The notes beneath the pieces are model-generated. The model had not been told where the DNA came from. It worked only from the letters and a program-made list of their open reading frames with translations, and ran no database searches. Source: Metridium senile (lineage: Eukaryota; Cnidaria; Anthozoa; Actiniaria; Metridiidae). From it: a DNA stretch of 64,000 nt. Shown here piece by piece: positions 23,101 to 34,249 of this stretch; within the stretch, counting starts at the first letter, position 1, and each line of letters opens with the position of its first letter. Made by a program: the position numbers and the translations under genes. The DNA is taken from the NCBI GenBank assembly GCA_949775045.1, contig OX459108.1, forward strand, positions 8,869,961 through 8,933,960, written 5' to 3'.

Positions 23101-25575
23101 AATATACTTTTAATATAAATCACAAAAGAGCAAAATGCAAGTATAATCAAATTGTATATGATTACAACATATCAAAGCTCGTGTATTAACGTTAACGATA
23201 AGACGTAGACATTATCACTTTGGCGCATTTGTCTTAACAAACGATATCAATATATTATATGTATCTTGAAGCGCGAATTGATGTATTCGTACTTATTTCA
23301 ACGAAAATTGTCATTCTACTGTCCTAAGTATTCAGATTCTTTTTACAATTACTATAAGATTATTATATTATACAGTGTATAAGTTACTTCTGTTACTTCT
23401 CTTATTTCTTTAGAAACTAATTCTAGAGTTTTTTGTTTTGTTTCAAATTCAATAGACAGTTTTATAAAAAGCAATTAACTACTCTATCATGTCTATAGTT
23501 AAAAAATCTGACTATTTGTGGGCTAGATCAATCTATCAATAGGATATCAGTATTTTGTAGTCGAAAGTCCATTGACCAATCACACTCGAGTATTTCAGGT
23601 TGTGCCAAATTTGAATAATCACGTCACGCTCTAACGACATATTCCGCGTGGGCAAGCGTTTAGACAACAACAGATTTTAGGCGCTTGATGAAGATTCTTT
23701 TTCCATTCTAAATAAGCACATTTAGTTCTTCTAATTATCGTTAGTCGTATACAGAAGCTGTTAAGTATAAGAACAGTCAAAAGGGAAGAGCTAAATCTAT
23801 GATTCAAGCGCTCTACTGGAAGGATATGAACACTCAAGGCTGATAACAAGGAGAACAAGACAACGGAGCGAAAGATTACAAAGGCAAAGTTGAAATTGGC
23901 CGTAACTTAAAGGATGGATGACTAGGTCACATACTAAACAAGAATACTGAATAATAGAAGGTTTACATTATTTCTTTCTAGTGTTTTAATGTCTATTTAG
24001 ACTTGGTTACAGTTGAAAACTTGTTCGATAATACATTGCCGTTGAATGCTATGAAAATACCGCCAAAAAGTAGCTTTGTTTTATTACGGTTTTATGTCCA
24101 GGAAATATGTATGTTTCACCAGGATTTGCTTCGTGTTTATAAAATATAACTTGTATAACAAGAAGACTGGTTAATAGAAGGTTTTCAGTACTTCTTTCTA
24201 GTGTTTTAATGTCTATTTAGACTTGGTTACAGTTGAAAACTTGTTCGATAATACATTGCCGTTGAATGCTATGAAAATACCGCCAAAAAGGAGCTTTGTT
24301 TTATTACGGTTTTATGTCCAGGAAATATGTATGTTTCACCAGGATTTGCTTCGTGTTTATAAAATATAACTTGTATAACAAGAAGACTGGTTAATAGAAG
24401 ATTTTCAGTACTTCTTTCTAGTGTTTTAATGTCTATTTAGACTTGGTTACAGTTGAAAACTTGTTCGATAATACATTGCCGTTGAATGCTATGAAAATAC
24501 CGCCAAACAGTAGCTTTGTTTTATCACGGTTTTATGTCCAGTAAATTGTATGTTTCACCGGGATTTGCTTCGTGTTTATCAAATATAACTTGTATAAGAC
24601 ACGGGTGAGTCGCTGAGATGATATTTGAATGTTTTAATACCAATTTAGAAACGATTTAGACAAAAGCAAACTGCAAATAATGTTGCACCAAAAAAAAACA
24701 CTAGTTTTTACAGTACAGAATTTATTATTTTATATAGTTATATTTATATTCTAATTTTACTACAGTATATAATTCTATAGGTATACAGCAAATGCAGTTA
24801 AACCATGAAATGCAATCTAAGAAAGTACTAACAAATTGAGTATTACAACCTAAAGAGTATTACACAAGACACTCCATTATTCTTTGTTTTATTATTTATT
24901 CTGGGCAAACTGTAGCAAAAATTAGTCACTAAATAGTGACTATTTGTGATAATTTACTTAATATTATTTCATGGTTTAACTGCATTTGCTTTTGTATTAA
25001 GTTTGCAACTTGTTACTTTGTATAGTACTGTATAGATTATAAGACATTTTTAATAAATATTTGAAATTTAAAATAATTGATATTGGTCATGTTATATGGT
25101 TATTGTAGTGCACATTTACATGCTGCGTTGTTTGTTACTATATCGTCTTCATCATCATCATCGCCAGTATCAAAACCACCAGCAACATAATGATAATCAT
25201 CATCACCACTACAACCACCACCACCACCACCACCATCATCATCAATGTTACTATATCGTCATCATCATCATCATCATCATCATCGCCAGTATCAAAACCA
25301 GCAACATAATGATAATCATTATCACCACTACAACCACCACCACCACCATCATCATCAATGTTACTATATCGTCATCATCATCATCGCCACCAGCATCAAA
25401 AACCATTAACAACATAATGATAATCACCATCATCACTACAACCACCACCATTATCATCATCATCATCATCAATGTTACTATATCGTCATTATCATCATCA
25501 TCATCGCCACCAGCACCATCTCAACCTCCACAAAAATCATCATCGTTACTATCATTATCTACAATGTCACTATCG

Positions 25576-25609
<34 letters not shown>

Positions 25610-27886
25610 TATCACTAGCATCAACACCACCATCAACATCATCATCATCATCATCGTCACTAGCATTATCATCATCGTCACTTGCATCACCATCACAAGC
25701 ATAATCACCACCACCATCTTCATCATCATCATGATCACCATCATTACCTGGTCTTAAAGGTTGCGGGTATTCGAACGCAAAGTCTGACATAAAAAGTGTC
25801 AACTCTTTTTCTTGGAACGATTCCAAATAGCTCCTCTCCGGTTTGATGTTCATTCTCACTTTCAAATCTTGTAAAGCTGATAAAATAAATAACCGAACAG
25901 CTATTTTCACTACAATGCACGTGCAAACATTCTTCACCCGTTGTAAAAAGCCCATCTTGGATGGATTCCTTGTCATCATCTGCGGTACATACGATAATAT
26001 TGGGAGTGCGTCGTAACTAGATGGTAAGAACAGGAGTCGTGGAGGTCCGGCGATGTAGTCAACGCGCCTTATACCCAAATAGTCAGACACGAGAGGAGTG
26101 CAAAAATTTAGAAGATCAGCGACCAACAAATCATAATCTTTGAATGAATCTAGTAGGGCTGTATCTTTAAAGAGGTATTCACAGGATGTCAGTTGGACTT
26201 TTGGCATGCTGATGTTATTGAATAGCATTTCTTTTATACCATGATTGATCATTGCAGATACCAGGTGCTTTTCCAGGAAGCCACTCTCGTAAGGGCCCTG
26301 GAAGACAGCATGCTGTATGTTGTCACTGTTTTTAATCTTTTGAGCTGAGTTCACAAGGATAGTCACCTGGGAAATATAGAAGGGATGTTTGTTATAGAGA
26401 TAATAATCTGATAATGAGATAACATGATTGGCAGAGAGCACCGGCTGTAATATTCTTCCCCGGGTATTGTTATTCATGAGATGGTAATAAGGAATGGGGA
26501 TAGCGATGGATTGGGACACATCTAGGCCAAGGCGATAGTATATCGAACGTAATTCAATCCCGGCTTCTTTGAGTTGGTGGGAGGGTGGGACGAAGACGAT
26601 GGTTGTCGCGGCTGCCTCGAGTAGAGTTTCACTATAGGCCACGTGAATTGCCTTTTATTATCTCATTTGCATAATCCCCAGGGAATCAAATTAACAATGC
26701 AACTTGAGTTTGCATATAGGAGGCTAGTCCGAGTTCGGCCTATATCAAATTCTATATCGTATACATCCTTGTTATTTTTGAGGATTTCAAAAAATTATCA
26801 GAACCTTAGTTTTAATAATATTGAGCTAAGACTTTCAGAGAATGTTTGTTTTGACATTTTCTGTTAAATTCTGGAATTCGTTTTGTGCTAATGTTACGTT
26901 TTGGAAATGGCCACGTACAACGTTTGACTAGTCAATTGATTAGTCAATTATTATCGATGGACGATTAATCGATAGTCACTCAGACATGTTTCATAATTAT
27001 CGATTAACATCTCTTTTCACTACTTTTAACTTATCAATAAAAAGTTACAAATTTGCTATCATCGATCATTCATCGATTCCAAATTTATTTGCATTGATTA
27101 GCAATACTTTGTACAACTGTGTAAACTGCAGTAGGATAAGAGCTTTGTCTGTTTTATAAACGAACAAGAACCGAATGCAATGACACTACGTACATTGTAC
27201 GTACAATTACCAATACTTAATCGATTTTTTTGCTTCGATTAGCAATATATACTTGTTAGTCTTGCTACAACTGTGTAAAATGTATTATAAAAGTTCCATA
27301 AACGAACAAGAAAAGAATGCAGTCTCTATGTACAGTTGTACATATACAATCACGAATGTTTGCATCGAATTATTTGCATCGAGTAGCAATGCGGGATATG
27401 CTCGCTAACCGAACTGTATATGTCTGAAATGCATTATTGAGGTTTTATAAACGAACAAGAAAATATTGACGAGAGACTACATTAAACATTAAATGCATCA
27501 GTAAAGGCCAGGGCAAACGGTTTCGACATTTTTGTATCAACATCAATTCTATTTTGTTGAATGGCAATGTTTAAACGCTTTTAAACTCTTAAAACATCAA
27601 TTCAACAATGTTGAAAGAGTTTAAAAGCGTTTAAAAATTGTCACACAGCAAAATCGAACGGTTGTTGAAGCAAATGTTTTGCCGGGCCTTAACAGTTTTA
27701 TAAACGAACGTTATAAAAGAGCAGCAATACCTGATGGTTCCGTAGGGTCAGTTCTTGTGCTATGGACTTCATTGATAAATAATTACTACCACCAAAGAAC
27801 GGATAAAGCAATATCTTAGCAGACTTCACAGGTGTCACGGTGGAAAAGAAGTAAAGACTAAATATAAAACAAAGCACATTCGCCAT
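19870..27886 (-). CDS. UDP-glycosyltransferase (complete five-exon gene)
   Basis: Exons on the minus strand are 27886-27731, 26615-25748, 22375-22175, 21354-21066 and 20149-19870. Intron phases are 0, 1, 1 and 2, and every junction keeps the frame, giving about 597 residues. The order is a signal peptide (MANVLCFIFSLYFFSTVTPV), an N-terminal acceptor domain, a C-terminal domain with the UGT signature (WLPQNDLLAHEKLRAFVTHT onward, ending GDQFDN), then a hydrophobic helix near the C-terminus and a basic tail. The family moves a sugar from a UDP-sugar to small lipophilic acceptors on the lumenal face of the ER, with a single membrane anchor. The His that normally acts as catalytic base (GSHW in vertebrates) is Asn here (GGSNYLSM), while the partner Asp is kept in LLVADLLNF. 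At about 597 residues it is longer than the usual 520-530. The exon 2 acceptor (CTCGAG) is the weakest site. A 1.6-kb transposon lies 121 bp upstream of the ATG. Confidence 0.88.
20165..20640. mobile_element. GTTGAAAGAGTTTAA repeat element, interrupted
   Basis: Words such as ATGTTGAAAGAGTTTAA and CATTGCCATTCAACAAAATC recur in both orientations, here and again at about 27515-27690. The copy is split by the MITE at 20384-20587; joining the flanks restores GCGTTTAAACATTGCC. Confidence 0.6.
20384..20587. mobile_element. Tc1/mariner-type MITE nested in another repeat
   Basis: Inverted ends CAGTGCGAATCAAAAAA and TTTTTTGATTCGCACTT extend about 45 bp through GTGGGCACCCAGAAATATTT. The flanks show TA on each side (or TTTA), and removal rebuilds the interrupted host repeat. 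The TA target and the CAGTG start point to Tc1/mariner mobilisation. Confidence 0.8.
20905..21045. repeat. GAT microsatellite in UGT intron 4
   Basis: GATGATGAT with GGT interruptions, starting about 20 bp from the exon 4 donor on the minus strand. Confidence 0.8.
21066..21354 (-). CDS. UGT exon 4 (UGT signature)
   Basis: 289 nt, acceptor ATTGCAG, donor CAAG/GTAAG. Carries the signature stretch with W..Q, THTG, N-S-V-Y-E and GDQ residues that contact the UDP-sugar. Confidence 0.92.
21533..21822 (-). mobile_element. SINE, copy 1 (tRNA-type head, GGAGAAAACC core)
   Basis: The right end (GGGACTCCAACCTGGACCAC, then AGCGCTTTCGCTGCTAGGCC) reads as the antisense of a tRNA-derived head. The centre has GGAAAACCGGATAACCCGGA, a core seen in widespread invertebrate SINEs. 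A diverged second copy lies at 56337-56562. It is inside UGT intron 3. Confidence 0.6.
22175..22375 (-). CDS. UGT exon 3 (start of donor domain)
   Basis: 201 nt, acceptor TTTATAG, donor AAAG/GTATAA. Encodes MVGPVNIQPVKPLPPDLL and IIVSFGTN, the entrance to the UDP-sugar-binding domain, and ends KVIWRLKG. Confidence 0.88.
22725..23027. repeat. Three copies of a ~97-bp tandem repeat
   Basis: Units run from GCGTAAAG(T/A)TCTCAAAAAATATAC through TGTCTGTAAAGATGGCGTTT to TAAAGACGCGTTAAG. Copies 1 and 2 are nearly identical and copy 3 is diverged. Confidence 0.85.
23026..23936. other. No gene recognised (UGT intron 2)
   Basis: Unique AT-rich intron sequence between two tandem repeats. The 75-codon minus frame at 23631-23858 has no recognisable domain. 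Confidence 0.5.
23937..24598. repeat. Three copies of a ~219-bp tandem repeat
   Basis: Period about 219 bp. Each unit runs from AATAGAAGGTTTT(C)A over TAGACTTGGTTACAGTTGAA to CTTCGTGTTTATAAAATATA. Copies are roughly 95% alike by eye, so the expansion is recent. Confidence 0.9.
24786..24992. mobile_element. MITE with AAATGCAGTTAAACCATGAA ends
   Basis: AAATGCAGTTAAACCATGAA (from 24789) is mirrored by TTCATGGTTTAACTGCATTT ending near 24988. About 200 bp, non-coding. Confidence 0.75.
25150..25740. repeat. TCA/ACC microsatellite in UGT intron 2
   Basis: Dense (TCA)n with ACC and AACATAATGATAATCA blocks, including a higher-order unit of about 115 bp repeated three times. It starts 5-6 nt after the exon 2 donor. 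Confidence 0.9.
25748..26615 (-). CDS. UGT exon 2 (acceptor domain)
   Basis: 868 nt, starting at GCAGCCGCGACA after CTCGAG and ending CCAG/GTAATG. Encodes FVPPSHQLKEAGIELRSIYY to FAFEYPQPLRP, including the conserved Asp of LLVADLLNFCTPL. Right after the donor, the intron becomes a GAT/CAT microsatellite. Confidence 0.85.
27085..27480. repeat. Three diverged ~145-bp tandem units
   Basis: Each unit has (G)ATTAGCAAT or GAGTAGCAAT at the start and TAAACGAACAAGAA near the end. Located in UGT intron 1. Confidence 0.65.
27515..27690. mobile_element. Fragment of the GTTGAAAGAGTTTAA repeat
   Basis: Shares ATTTTGTTGAATGGCAATGTTTAAACGC and ATGTTGAAAGAGTTTAAAAGC (each partly) with the element at 20165-20640. 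Confidence 0.6.
27731..27886 (-). CDS. UGT exon 1 (signal peptide)
   Basis: Exactly 52 codons from ATG to the CAG/GTATTG donor. It encodes the signal peptide followed by AKILLYPFFGGSNYLSMKSI, the first strand and loop of the acceptor domain. An upstream in-frame Met at 27925 would hide the signal peptide and is less likely. Confidence 0.85.
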
Positions 27887-28006
27887 GATGGTTTGTGTAC
27901 GTTCGTGCACTTGGTCATGCAACAATGCTTCCCGATTGTTATTGATTTGAATCGTATTGCGTTACGTACCATGGTTCCTTACACATATGTCGTCACGCAT
28001 AAGCAC

Positions 28007-29628
28007 GGCATGTGATAAAACCCGGAACACCGGAACGTAACCACCGGAACGAAACCGCCGGAACGACCGGAACGACCGGAACGACCGGAACAAGAAATCG
28101 GAACCACCGAAACGACCGAAACAAAAATTCGGAACCCTCGAAACGACCGAAACAAAAATGCAAAACAAAAGTTCAAACAAAAATTTAAAAAAAAAAAAAA
28201 AATGTCAGAAAAAATGTATTTGTTAACGTTTCCATTAATAAAACAAATTAAAGACAAATAAACTATCATTAATTTATTGTTTTTTTATAAACCATTTACT
28301 TGTTCAGTTGGAAAAACACAGCCTCTAACCTAGCCTCTATACCTAGCCTAAAATGCGATCTGCGATCACATGATATGTTCTTCCCACGCTTTCAATGGAA
28401 CAGTTAGCGATCAACTAATAACTATGTTCATTTATTATGATAGTACTGAATGCAACATTAGATAGTAAGTTAAAACTAAAAGGATTGCTATTGACCTGGT
28501 TTTGAATTTGAATTGATTTGAATTTTTTGCACTCTTCGTTTTCGACGATGCAAAATTCAACTCGGAATAATGAATCGACAATCAAACATTCAAATCATTC
28601 ATCGAATCTAGGGGTCAACACGTGAGCTTGTTTGACTATAACATACTGGACAGTCTTCTTTGAAGCATTGAATCACACACAATATAATGTGGGATTCGAG
28701 TCCAATTATTTCTTAAAAAAAAAAAAACTACAATTGCGTGGCGATCAAAAGATTGTCAAAATGCGTATACTTTGTTAATGTTTCATATTAATTTTTCATT
28801 TGCGTTCTTGTTCGGTTTGGTCATTGTAAAAGAGTAAGGCCCAGTTCAAAAGTCGGACTCTCCATGAATAATTAGATGTTTATCAGTTTATTTGTAATCC
28901 TTGATTAAAAATGTTCTTAGATCAAATTTTAAAATTAAGTGCAGTTTGACTTTGATACATGTATCTGCTACCGGCCGACTGTGATTATGGGTATGATTAT
29001 TGCAAACCCAAGGACAGTATATTTGTAGTTTTAATAATCTTTTTAAAACAGATGAAAAGTACAAGTACTCCGGCCATAGAGCAAAATATATTTGTAATAA
29101 TGATACTTATGTTGAATACAATAAAATGATATCAATAATTGAAGGTTGTTGTATCATATATACAATAAAAAGGGGAAAAACAAAACTGACAGCATTGTGG
29201 AGTGAAAACTTAATGATCGTGATAGACATAATATTAGTTTGTACAAAACAGTGCAAATTGGTTTGTACTTAGTGGAGATAGGTAACAAAAGGCTGTACGC
29301 GTACTCGACATATGTTCAGTTTTAGGCCGATTATACTTTTAAAAACTCGATCGTTTCAATGCATGAATGCTGCAGGTTTGTTAGGAAGCAGTATGTGTTT
29401 TTTCCAAACAAATAATGGTGTATGGAAACATGAAAATATAGTTATTTATTTAGTTTTTATTTATTATTTTTTTTATTTATTATTTTATTTATTATTTTTT
29501 TTATTATTTTTTTTTTTTTGGTTCCGATTTCTTGTTCCGGTCGTTCCGGTCGTTCCGGTCGTTCCGGTCGTTCAGGTGGTTTCGTTACGGTTGTTACGTT
29601 CCGGTGTTCCGGGTTTTATCACATGCCA
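28007..29628. mobile_element. 1.6-kb non-autonomous DNA transposon with 8-bp target duplication
   Basis: Inverted ends of about 110 bp run from GGCATGTGATAAAACCCGGA through several GGAACGACC units to AAGAAATCGGAACC. The right end (29519-29628) is the complement. The 8-bp word ATAAGCAC flanks both sides (27999-28006 and 29629-29636), the size made by hAT-type and some other transposases. The interior is AT-rich with no transposase frame. It inserted 121 bp upstream of the UGT start codon. Confidence 0.85.
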
Positions 29629-29828
29629 ATAAGCACAGGCAGCCCAAGCTCTGAATTACGTCATTGAATATGCTTGTATATTAGTGAATAAAGACTCGAA
29701 TTACAACAGCTTCAGTGTGTTCACTTTATTACTCAGTAATGTTCACTTCATAATTTGAATAAAATACAAACTTTGTGGCATGCTGTTCTATATGAATGTT
29801 ATATTGTCTATGTGTGTCGTTTTTTACT

Positions 29829-30355
29829 AAACTAAACTAAACTAAACTAAACTAAACTAAACTAAACTAAACTAAACTAAACTAAACTAAACTAAACTAA
29901 ACTAAACTAAACTAAACTAAACTAAACTAAACTAAACTAAACTAAACTAAACTAAACTAAACTAAACTAAACTAAACTAAACTAAACTAAACTAAACTAA
30001 ACTAAACTAAACTAAACTAAACTAAACTAAACTAAACTAAACTAAACTAAACTAAACTAAACTAAACTAAACTAAACTAAACTAAACTAAACTAAACTAA
30101 ACTAAACTAAACTAAACTAAACTAAACTAAACTAAACTAAACTAAACTAAACTAAACTAAACTAAACTAAACTAAACTAAACTAAACTAAACTAAACTAA
30201 ACTAAACTAAACTAAACTAAACTAAACTAAACTAAACTAAACTAAACTAAACTAAACTAAACTAAACTAAACTAAACTAAACTAAACTAAACTAAACTAA
30301 ACTAAACTAAACTAAACTAAACTAAACTAAACTAAACTAAACTAAACTAAACTAA
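29829..30355. repeat. (ACTAA)n pentanucleotide array, ~526 bp
   Basis: About 105 uninterrupted copies of ACTAA (TTAGT on the other strand). Short degenerate runs of AAACTAAACTA appear again at 30860-30890, on the far side of the Penelope remnant. Confidence 0.95.
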
Positions 30356-30362
30356 GATACTG

Positions 30363-30855
30363 GCCCTAAATATTCGCATCGCATTAGTGAACATTTTACT
30401 TGTGTTACCCCTAATGTTATTTATTGCATTCAATGTACTTTGTGTAACCAGCTTTATGTCGGAGAAACTGGTAGACTTCTTGGTGATCGTATCCGATCAC
30501 GTTCGTCGGTGATATAGGCACGAACGAAAACACAAAGCCAGTCTCCCGCCATTGTATTTCTGCTAATCATAACATTAATCACATGACAGCTTTTGGTTTA
30601 TGTGGTATTACTGGAACTAACAATAACATTAAATCTAAAGAAATGCGACTAATTTATTCCTTAGGTACATAGCAACCTTTCTGTATGAATGAACGATTCG
30701 CTTTCAATTGATTGTTCCATTGTTCTCTCCTTCTAAAGCTCGAAACGTCAGTAAAGTTAGGTCAACATTTTTTAAGGTGTTACAAATTTCATTAAATTAC
30801 CTATCGTTTATATCAAACACCGACGCAGCCTATACTAGTTTACTCGCTAGATTCC
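30363..30855 (+). pseudogene. Penelope-like element, GIY-YIG endonuclease remnant
   Basis: Read in pieces, the sequence gives IYCIQCTLCNQLYVGETGRL, then ANHNINHMTAFGLCGIT and finally IKSKEMRLIYSLGT, followed by MNERF. This is the order of the C-terminal GIY-YIG nuclease domain of Penelope retroelements, with the LYVGETxR motif intact. Frameshifts and stops show the copy is dead. Downstream, AGCTCGAAACGTCAG (30738-30752) resembles the hammerhead-derived end repeat of the family, though the CTGATGA half is not seen. The reverse transcriptase part is missing on the left, where the ACTAA array begins. Confidence 0.75.
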
Positions 30856-31099
30856 ATTTAAACTAAACTAATTATATAAACTAAACTAAAAACGGAAGGA
30901 AAAATGTATTATATATTTTGGAATATTTAAATTAAATCCGGAAAAAAGTGCTCAACTGGTTCTTGTTATGTGTTACCAATACAATCCGTTTTTCACATGC
31001 GTCGATGTTTTACCAAGGCAATAGTCTTTAGAAATTAAATGAAATAATTTATTATAATATCGTCCCTGAATCTAACAAAAAAGCGACTTATATTTGATG

Positions 31100-31990
31100 G
31101 CTCTCTACCAAGAGGTTTGTATTGGGAAAATGTTGAGGCAAGTGAATAAGGTATATCCCCAGATGATTGTATACGGATAGCATTGAGGAATAAGAATAAG
31201 ATAGATAGATCTCCCAAGAAGATTGTATTTGGAAAACATTGAGACAATTGAATAAGGTCTATCCCCCAAGAAGATTGTATTGGGAAAACATTGAGGCATG
31301 TGAAATAAGGTCTATCTCCCAAGAAGATTGTATTGGGAAGGCATTTAGGCAAGTGAATAAGGTCTATCTCCCATCAAGAAGATTGTACTGGGAAAACATT
31401 AAGGCCTGTGAATAAGGTCTATCTCTCAAGAGGATTGTATTCGAGAAGCATTGAGGCAAATGAATAAGGTCTATCTCCTAAGAAAATTGTATTGGAAAAA
31501 CATTTAGGCAAGTGAATAAGGTATATATATCTCCTAAGAAAGTTGTATTGGGAAAACATTTAGGCAAGTGAATAAGGTCTATCTCCCAAAGGATTGTATT
31601 CGGAAAGCATTGAGGATTGTATTGGGAGAAAACATTTAGACAAGTGAATAAGGTATATCTCCTAAGAAAATTGTATTGTGAAGGCATTTAGGCAAGTGAA
31701 TAAGGGCTATCTTTCATCAAGAAGATTGTATTGGGAAAACATTTAGGCAAGTGAATAAGGTCTATCTCCCAAAGGATTGTATTCGGAAAGCATTGAGGCA
31801 TGTGAATAAGGTATATCTCCCAAGAGGATTGTATTGGGAAAACATTTAGACAAGTGAATAAGGTATATCTCCTAAGAAAATTGTATTGGGAAGGCATTTA
31901 GGCAAGTGAATAAGGTCTATCTCCCAAAGGATTGTATTCTGAAAGTATCGAGGCATGTGAATAATGTATATCTCCCAAGAGGATTGTATT
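31100..31990. repeat. ~55-bp minisatellite, about 16 copies
   Basis: Consensus words AAGTGAATAAGGTCTATCTC, CCAAGAAGATTGTATTGGGA and AAACATTTAGGC repeat through the block. The unit is of variable length. Minus-strand frames reading CFPNTIFLGD are artefacts of the repeat. Confidence 0.92.
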
Positions 31991-32360
31991 GATCGTTTTC
32001 ACAAATTAACAATTTGAACACAATTTAAACCATTTGTTTGAGATTTGACTGTATACTTTTGTAAAGGTGCTGCGCTCATGAATATACATGCCTTTTCTTC
32101 TAATTACGTGCCGCTGGATAGGTTATGGTTTTTGGCCTTGCTGTCGTAGGGCCCTGGGGTTCGCACTTCCTTGTCCATGTGGTAGGGGTAATCGGCGATC
32201 GTAACTTGATTAATAATTTAAGTTACAAAGCAGAATAAAAATGACCCTTACAATTACGCGGTCAGAACCCTAAAAGGTCCCTAAAAGGTATACGTACGCA
32301 CAGGAAATACCAGTAACTACCACTTGAACACAGAGAGTCCTAACCCCTCTCAACTCATCA

Positions 32361-32665
32361 ATGCACTTCAAAAACGGATGAGTAGATACCACTCAGTATA
32401 TTGAGTTAATCATGCATTCAGGATGACACTTTATATACTTTATATATAGTGAGTAAACCCAACTCATTATTAAGAGTAAACATACATGTAGATGTGCCAT
32501 TGAGTACAATGTACTCAATATATTGAGTTTAACCTCACTTTTACTCACCAAAGAGTTGGGTTTACTCACTATAGAGTTGGGTTTACTCACTATAAAGTGT
32601 CATCCTGAATGCATGATTAACTCAATATACTGAGTTGTATCTACTCAACCGTTTTTGCAGTGTTG
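32361..32665. mobile_element. MITE with ~67-bp inverted ends (CACTGCAAAAACGG)
   Basis: Left CACTTCAAAAACGGATGAGT and right CTCAACCGTTTTTGCAGTG are inverse, and the match continues through ATGCATTCAGGATGACACTT. The middle holds GAGTTGGGTTTACTCACTAT repeated. A leftover end (GTACTCAACCATTTTTGCAG) recurs at 32730-32752 in a ~95-bp tandem duplication (32666-32820). Confidence 0.8.
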
Positions 32666-33007
32666 CGTCATGATTATCAGTGGCATATTTCGTGAACGCG
32701 CGGCGTTTCAGTCTATGTACTGAGTTGTATGTACTCAACCATTTTTGCAGTGTATCGTCATGATCATCAGTAACGTATTTCGTTAACATGCGACGTTTCA
32801 GTCTATAACAAAGCCCGTATCAAATCCTCGACTATCTGACATGGCATATCAATGAATTATTACCATTCATGTGGTTTTTCTTCATTTTGTTTGTATTTAT
32901 GTAAAAGGTATAATTTTTTCCACATTCTTTGATACTGTTCTTATAAGTATAAATGAGGAATTTTACTAAAATGTTTTAAAAGTCACATAACTCATTGCCT
33001 GTGTAGC

Positions 33008-33226
33008 AAGCGTTTCTTTTTTGGGGAACGGGAAAAAGTTGTTTTGGAAAGCTGTGTTACGATATGGCCGTGCGAAATATAAGACAAGTGCAACCCTCCC
33101 CCCACCTTCGCTTTTTTGCACTCGCCTTAGGTTTTTCTCGGCCATATCGGTAACACAGCTATCCCAAAACAACCCAAAACAACTTTTTGCCGTTCCCCCA
33201 AAAGAAACGTTTGTTACGCAGTCTAC
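33008..33226. mobile_element. Hairpin MITE (AAGCGTTTCTTTTTTGGGG)
   Basis: The arms GTTTCTTTTTTGGGGAACGG...GTTACGATATGGCCG and CGGCCATATCGGTAACACAG...CCCAAAAGAAACG fold together over about 70 bp. The loop contains a C-rich stretch. Confidence 0.8.
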
Positions 33227-33229
33227 ATA

Positions 33230-33930
33230 ACTCATATTGTAATTAAGGAATAAAAAGACCCTTAATTTTCACCGCTGATGCTCAGTATGTACGACAAAAG
33301 CTGCATGAGGATGAAGGCTATATTTCGGTCTTGGAAGTAACAGAATTCACATTATATTAATGTAATTAAGGGATAAAAGGACCCTTAATTTTTACCGCTG
33401 GTGCTCAGTATGTTCGACAAAAGTTGCGGGTCAGGGAAATAGTAAGGTTTTTTTAAGTTACAGAACTCACACTGTAAATAACGGATAAAAGGACCCTAAA
33501 TTTTCACCGATGGTGCTTAGTATGCTCGACAGAAGTGGCGGGTAAGAGAAATAATTTAGGTTTTGGAAGTTCTAATCAACCCTTCATTTTCTACGTTTGA
33601 GCTCAGTTTGCTTAACAAACTTAGAAAGCTGCAGGTGTAGGCTATATTTGGGTTTTGAAAGTTCTAGTACGCAATCCATTCGAACATTTTTTTTAGTTTA
33701 TACTAGAAATTATTACCATTCAGCTTTTTCTTCTTTTTGTTTGTATTATATTTTTCCACACTCTTGATATTATTCTAATTAGATCTAAAAATAAGCAATT
33801 TTACTAAAATGTTTTGAAAGTTACATAACTCATAGTATGTTCGACAAATGCTGCAGGTGTAGGCTATATTTAGGCTTTAGAAGTTCTAGGACTCGTAAGG
33901 AAATTAAGAGATAAAATATCCTTAAAGTGC
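33230..33930. repeat. ~118-bp tandem repeat, about five units
   Basis: Units start ATTAAGGGATAAAAGGACCC, continue TTTACCGCTGGTGCTCAGTA and GTTCGACAAAAG, and end in CATAACTCA-type words. Later copies are decayed. Confidence 0.75.
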
Positions 33931-34249
33931 AACTAATAACTCCAAAACTTTTCAAACGAACCCTTATAGTCTTAAAAACAGTAACCCTGGAAATTTCTTA
34001 TTTTTGGTGCAATCCTGATTTTTTACATTAAAGAACACATTGCTTTGAATTTGATACAATGAAAATTTTGATATTTAATTTTTATGAATAAAAACAAAAT
34101 TAACACTGAACACGAACCTTAAAAACTCCTTCAACACGACCACGAGCACATCAGTGACGTGACACATTTTATGTTTTGTGCTCGTAAGGATTAGAAAACA
34201 TGACCAAATTGACAAATGCATTTGTCAAATGCAATTTGCCCGTGTAGAC

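Noticed and set aside
25096..25704. 202-codon Ser/His-rich plus-strand frame opposite the UGT gene
   Set aside because: TCA microsatellite inside the UGT intron. The acidic extension of UGT exon 2 (GDHDDDEDGG) is likewise intron read-through past the donor.
29829..30355. Telomere or interstitial telomeric repeat
   Set aside because: The unit is TTAGT, not TTAGGG or TTAGG, and the array is flanked by unique sequence on both sides.
31035..31897. Minus-strand frames repeating CFPNTIFLGD as a tandem-repeat protein
   Set aside because: The ~55-bp unit is not a multiple of three throughout, frames break at every few units, and there is no start or splice context.
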